This document shows positions 29,963 to 32,600 of a stretch of 32,600 bases of DNA, one piece after another. Made by a program: the position numbers and the translations under genes. Numbering within the stretch: the first letter of the stretch is position 1; every line of letters starts with the position of its first letter. The DNA comes from a virus: IMG/VR virus record IMGVR_UViG_3300028920_000192, positions 1 through 32,600 of that record; one strand, given 5' to 3'. Under the pieces are notes generated by a model that saw only the letters and a program-made list of their open reading frames with translations, did not search any database and was not told where the DNA came from.

Positions 29963-30151
29963 TCACTTGATCGGATGATTATTCATGTATTCTTCAACGG
30001 CCCTTGCAATCACGATCCGGCCGGTGATCGGCTCCAAATTGTATCTTCCCAATTTTTTTGCCTTGTCAACGTATGCTTGGAACCGATCTTTTAACTTTGA
30101 AGGAATCCATGCCATGATTTTCTTTTCACCGTTAATTGCTTTTTGTGCCAA
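29963..30151 (-). CDS. Small regulator-like protein, possible ribbon-helix-helix
   Basis: This 62-residue protein is the first gene after the promoter at 30193-30221. It has a short strand (KKIMAWIPSKLKDRFQAYVD) and helices (AKKLGR, GRIVIARAVEEYMNN), which is the strand-helix-helix order of Arc/MetJ-like proteins that bind operators as dimers. A TTG at 30151 has GGTGGTGA before it; an ATG at 30115 (MAWIPSK) is an alternative. It might control the adjacent promoter. The fold is inferred. Confidence 0.5.
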   Translation of the reverse strand: MAQKAINGEKKIMAWIPSKLKDRFQAYVDKAKKLGRYNLEPITGRIVIARAVEEYMNNHPIK

Positions 30152-30192
30152 ATATCATCACCACCTTTCTTTCATTTTTGTAATCTGGATTA

Positions 30193-30221
30193 TCAATATC
30201 ACAATTTCCTTTTTATGTCAA
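30193..30221 (-). promoter_or_regulatory. Promoter for the recombination/replication operon
   Basis: On the minus strand a perfect -35 TTGACA (30216-30221) is followed by 17 bases and TATTGA (30193-30198); a GATATT offset by 2 bases is a second -10 choice. The flank CTTGACATAAAA is identical to that of the promoter at 32512-32541. It lies between two genes in a 73-base gap and points at the regulator-like gene and Bet. Confidence 0.65.
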
Positions 30222-30224
30222 GCA

Positions 30225-30467
30225 TTATTTCCCTTTTACATCACCGATGTATTGGGCCGTTTTTTCCATCACGATCCCCATGCCTTGAAAGAAAAATTTT
30301 GTTGCATCCGGCACCGGGTATGTTGCAATGATCATATTGATATATGCTTGCATGGCATTCCGAAGCATCGATTGATATGCCGGTAATTCCATGCCCGGTT
30401 CCGGCTCCTTGATCCTGACGGCCATTTCAAATGATCGGGTTTCATCCCTTAAAATGATTTCATCCAT
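30225..30467 (-). CDS. Hypothetical protein, last gene of the first early operon
   Basis: This 80-residue protein begins MDEIILRDETRSFEMAVRIK and has ELPAYQSMLRNAMQAYINMIIATY and KFFFQGMGIVMEKTAQYIGD. It is a strand followed by helices. Not recognised. It overlaps the previous gene by 8 bp (ATGGATGA) and ends 4 bases before the -35 of the second promoter. Confidence 0.55.
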   Translation of the reverse strand: MDEIILRDETRSFEMAVRIKEPEPGMELPAYQSMLRNAMQAYINMIIATYPVPDATKFFFQGMGIVMEKTAQYIGDVKGK

Positions 30468-30684
30468 TATCCCATTCCCGTTTTACTGTTACAATCCGAA
30501 CCGGGCAACCGGTATGGATGAAATATGTTCGTTCCCGGCTTTCGGCATATTCCTTGTTTGTGATCCCACCTTCCACGATGCACCACCCCGATAATGATTT
30601 CACTTGGATTTCATATTCGGTTTTGATTTCCGGTGCAATCTTCCCGGCCTGGATTCTTTCGATTGTTGTGATCAAGGTATCCAT
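30460..30684 (-). CDS. Hypothetical small protein
   Basis: This 74-residue protein starts MDTLITTIERIQAGKIAPEI, then beta strands (EYEIQVKSLSGWCIVEGGI, RTYFIHTGCPVRIVTVKRE). Possibly a small beta-barrel fold. No family is recognised. It sits in the early operon directly after the zinc-site gene, with GGGGGATGAATAAATC before the ATG. Confidence 0.5.
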   Translation of the reverse strand: MDTLITTIERIQAGKIAPEIKTEYEIQVKSLSGWCIVEGGITNKEYAESRERTYFIHTGCPVRIVTVKREWDNG

Positions 30685-30687
30685 GAT

Positions 30688-31203
30688 TTATTCATCCCCC
30701 TTTTGTTTATCGGCAACTTGGCCGATTGCATTTTCATAATAGGTAACTTTCCTTTTCCATTTCTTCAAAAGGGTTGCCATCCGTTTCATTTTGATTTCGT
30801 ATTTGGATACCCTGGATTTGGCCGTTTCATATCGCTTGGATTTCAAATCGGCAACCGGCTTGATCTTCACCGGCCGTTTTTGGATCGGGAATGCCTTGGC
30901 CCATCCGGCATCGATTGTTTTTGATTTTACCATTTCACGATGCACTTCACCCCGGCAATGTTGCAATTCGTGAATGAAGATTTGGGTGAATCGCACCGTA
31001 TCGATTTCCCCGGTGCTTGGGATTCTCATACATACGAAATTGGAATTAAGATATGCATACCCCGATAAATATTTTTTGCTTGGCCTTATGTGAATATCCA
31101 TCTTGGTTTCGGCCCTTGGGCCATCCGTTTTGATGCACCGTGAAATGATCTTCCGCAAATTCCTGGTTTCGTATTCCGTATCATTCTTGATTTTGATTTT
31201 CAA
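30688..31203 (-). CDS. Small zinc metallopeptidase-like protein (HExxHxxGxxH)
   Basis: This 171-residue protein has FIHELQHCRGEVHREM. Numbered from the chosen start, this gives His 78, Glu 79, His 82, Gly 85 and His 88, a full HExxHxxGxxH zinc site as in metzincins. A short domain precedes it (MDIHIRPSKKYLSGYAY), and a long Lys-rich helix follows (about 110-171). A TTG at 31203 follows AAAGGGGAACC; an upstream ATG (31248) would fall in the hairpin between genes. A protease acting on a host defence or SOS factor is possible; the substrate is unknown. Confidence 0.65.
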   Translation of the reverse strand: MKIKIKNDTEYETRNLRKIISRCIKTDGPRAETKMDIHIRPSKKYLSGYAYLNSNFVCMRIPSTGEIDTVRFTQIFIHELQHCRGEVHREMVKSKTIDAGWAKAFPIQKRPVKIKPVADLKSKRYETAKSRVSKYEIKMKRMATLLKKWKRKVTYYENAIGQVADKQKGDE

Positions 31204-31244
31204 CTTGGTTCCCCTTTCCGTATTTGATTTGATCAAACAATCAT

Positions 31245-31275
31245 CCAATCACCGGATCGATGATCCGATGATTGG
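31245..31275 (-). promoter_or_regulatory. Long hairpin between ArdC-like and zinc-site genes
   Basis: Two 14-base arms (CCAATCATCGGATC and GATCCGGTGATTGG) pair with one U-G wobble around a 3-base loop. It lies 13 bases after the ArdC-like stop. The following transcript is only weakly U-rich, so it could be a partial terminator or a stabiliser that sets the ratio of the two genes. Confidence 0.6.
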
Positions 31276-31288
31276 TGATGGCTCGATT

Positions 31289-32104
31289 TTATTTCTTGAC
31301 GGCTTCGGGCTTGAAAACCTTGATGATCTTATCGGCCGTTCCGATGGTGCGTTTGATGTTGGCTTTCCTTCCGGTTGTGTTCCAATTCTTGATATATGCT
31401 TCGGAAAGATCGAATTCCATTCCCAGGAAGGATTGAACGATATACGTTGCCCCTTCGGCTTCCAATTCCCCAACGGCCCGATCCTCTTTTTTGGAAACGT
31501 GATCAAGGGCAACATGGGCAATTTCATGGATCAAGGTTTTTACTTTATCGGTGTTGTTTGACATTTTGGAAATCACGATTTTTTTTCCATCGGTATATCC
31601 CCTGGCCGATCCGGTATGGGCTTCGGTGATTTCCACGTTGAATTGCTTGGCCATCTTTTCCTTGATCGTTTCGTAATCGTATTTGATTTGATCGGTGGAA
31701 TTGTGATCGTATTTTAATTCCTCACCATCCGTTTGATCGATATTGAAAACATGGCCGATACCGAATTTGATCAACTTTTTCTTTTCAACTTTCTTGCCGG
31801 TGATCCTATCGATTTCTTCCACCTTTTTGAACCAGGGAACGAAAATTGAAATCTTGGAATGTTCCCCTTTCTTCACAAACCGTTTCAACTTTTTCCATCC
31901 GGTGAAAGATTGGGCAATCGTTCCACCCTGCATATAAATCAGAAACGAATTGTAAAGTGAATATGAATACAACCCACCGATCCGATAATGGGCCGTTAAT
32001 TTATCCATTTCGGATTTATCGTTCATCACCTGGCCCATCAATCCATAAAGATCATCTTCCAATTCCTTCATCCGCTTTTCGTAATGCTCTTTTGTGTTTT
32101 TCAA
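31289..32104 (-). CDS. ArdC-like antirestriction protein (ssDNA-binding domain plus zincin)
   Basis: This 271-residue protein has the ArdC layout. The N-terminal single-strand DNA-binding part has YSYSLYNSFLIYMQGG, SFTGWKKLKRFVKKGEHSKI and GHVFNIDQTDGEEL, all typical of the family. The C-terminal zincin has IHEIAHVALDH (His 193, Glu 194, His 197) and GELEAEGATYIVQ with the probable third zinc ligand. ArdC proteins protect incoming DNA from host restriction. It is early in the operon behind a strong promoter, as expected for such a role. The start is a TTG (32104) after AAAGGGGAACC. Confidence 0.84.
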   Translation of the reverse strand: MKNTKEHYEKRMKELEDDLYGLMGQVMNDKSEMDKLTAHYRIGGLYSYSLYNSFLIYMQGGTIAQSFTGWKKLKRFVKKGEHSKISIFVPWFKKVEEIDRITGKKVEKKKLIKFGIGHVFNIDQTDGEELKYDHNSTDQIKYDYETIKEKMAKQFNVEITEAHTGSARGYTDGKKIVISKMSNNTDKVKTLIHEIAHVALDHVSKKEDRAVGELEAEGATYIVQSFLGMEFDLSEAYIKNWNTTGRKANIKRTIGTADKIIKVFKPEAVKK

Positions 32105-32133
32105 AATGGTTCCCCTTTCCGTTTTTGGATTTT

Positions 32134-32463
32134 TTAAAGATCGTATACGCTTTTTGATCCGGCCGAATAGCAGGTTGTTCTTGGCATATACCGAACAACG
32201 ATGAAATATTTTCCTTTAATATCGCCATTCCCTTCCCTGGCCGTTGCATTAACGTGTTTCCATTCATTCAACCGATCAACAATCTTATCGGTGCTTGATA
32301 CGAAATACGAAACGGCCCCGGTGCAATCCGTTCCGTAATTATGTTTTGTCAACATCGGTTCTGATCCCGGCGTCCGGCCGTATTCGCTCTTGATATTTTC
32401 AGCTTTCAATATCTTACGGAGCATTCCTTTAAATCTCTTTTTCGTTTCGTAATTTCGATCCAT
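32134..32463 (-). CDS. First early gene, hypothetical protein
   Basis: This 109-residue protein starts at ATG 32463 (MDRNYETKKRFKGMLRKILK) with AAAAGGGG upstream. A further ATG at 32505 would sit at the expected transcription start of the promoter and is thus unlikely. The rest has KHNYGTDCTGAVSYFVSST and KGKYFIVVRYMPRTTC, a strand-rich fold. Not recognised. Being first after a strong promoter, it may be a host-takeover or anti-defence protein. Confidence 0.55.
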   Translation of the reverse strand: MDRNYETKKRFKGMLRKILKAENIKSEYGRTPGSEPMLTKHNYGTDCTGAVSYFVSSTDKIVDRLNEWKHVNATAREGNGDIKGKYFIVVRYMPRTTCYSAGSKSVYDL

Positions 32464-32511
32464 TTTGTTCCCCTTTTCGTATTTGAATTTGCTTTCCTCA
32501 TTCATGCCCTT

Positions 32512-32541
32512 ATTATGGGGGGATAAAATCTTTTATGTCAA
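32512..32541 (-). promoter_or_regulatory. Strong sigma-70-type promoter for the first early operon
   Basis: On the minus strand TTGACA (32536-32541) is followed by an 18-base spacer and CATAAT (32512-32517), 6 of 6 and 5 of 6 to consensus. A-rich tracts just upstream (about 32546-32572) resemble an UP element. Its -35 flank matches the promoter at 30193-30221. Confidence 0.8.
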
Positions 32542-32600
32542 GCACTTTTTCCTTATTTTCCCCTTTTTTTTTCATGCTGTAAAGGGCCGGGAATGGGGTG

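Noticed and set aside
1-32600. CRISPR array or long direct repeats
   Set aside because: No regularly spaced repeats were seen; recurring short words (ccgg, gatc, ggcc) come from codon use.

Overview
The window is an internal piece of a tailed double-stranded DNA phage or prophage. Every gene I can support lies on the minus strand, so transcription runs from the right end to the left. Genes are packed with 1-4 bp overlaps (ATGA, TAATG, TTGA), and no stretch over 300 bases lacks a gene. The head genes follow the Mu-type plan: TerS, a gp28-like TerL, a gp29-like portal, gpF, a gpI-like protease with internal scaffold, major capsid, gp36 and gpG. A tail tube and tape measure are present but no sheath gene is visible, which suggests a siphovirus-like virion. 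The host is probably Gram-negative: there is a lipobox protein, and there are LPS-style sugar enzymes (GT9, GT2, GT8). The host genus cannot be named. Ribosome-binding sites are of the form AAAGGGG(G), so the host uses Shine-Dalgarno initiation; ATG, GTG and TTG starts all occur.

Layout in the direction of transcription, high to low coordinates. (1) 32541-30225: a strong promoter, then an early operon with an ArdC-like antirestriction protein, a small HExxHxxGxxH zinc protein and small unknowns. (2) 30221-25461: a second promoter with the same -35 region, then a small regulator-like protein, Bet/RecT single-strand annealing protein, RecB-like PD-(D/E)XK exonuclease, a winged-helix replication initiator, a DnaC-like AAA+ helicase loader and a RecU-like resolvase. 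(3) 25459-19302: small and membrane proteins, a large membrane-anchored coiled-coil protein, SSB, a tRNA-Gln(UUG), a DNA methyltransferase, tiny zinc-ribbon proteins and a lipoprotein. (4) 19301-8169: a structured 159-base leader, then packaging, head and tail-completion genes, including a portal-MuF fusion, a protease with nested scaffold, a LamG-fold protein and two micro membrane peptides. (5) 8148-2530: a seven-gene sugar cassette of four glycosyltransferase genes and three methyltransferase-like genes, set between tail completion and tail tube. (6) 2516-1: tail tube, a probable tail assembly protein and the start of the tape measure.

The most unusual feature is the sugar cassette inside the tail operon. 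It could build and methylate an oligosaccharide on the virion or change the host surface. Also notable are an apparent strong shortage of GAG/CTC and CAG/CTG words that extends even into ribosome-binding sites, with two islands that escape it; a tRNA gene that forms the 3' end of a protein ORF; and stable hairpins just downstream of the two most abundant structural genes.
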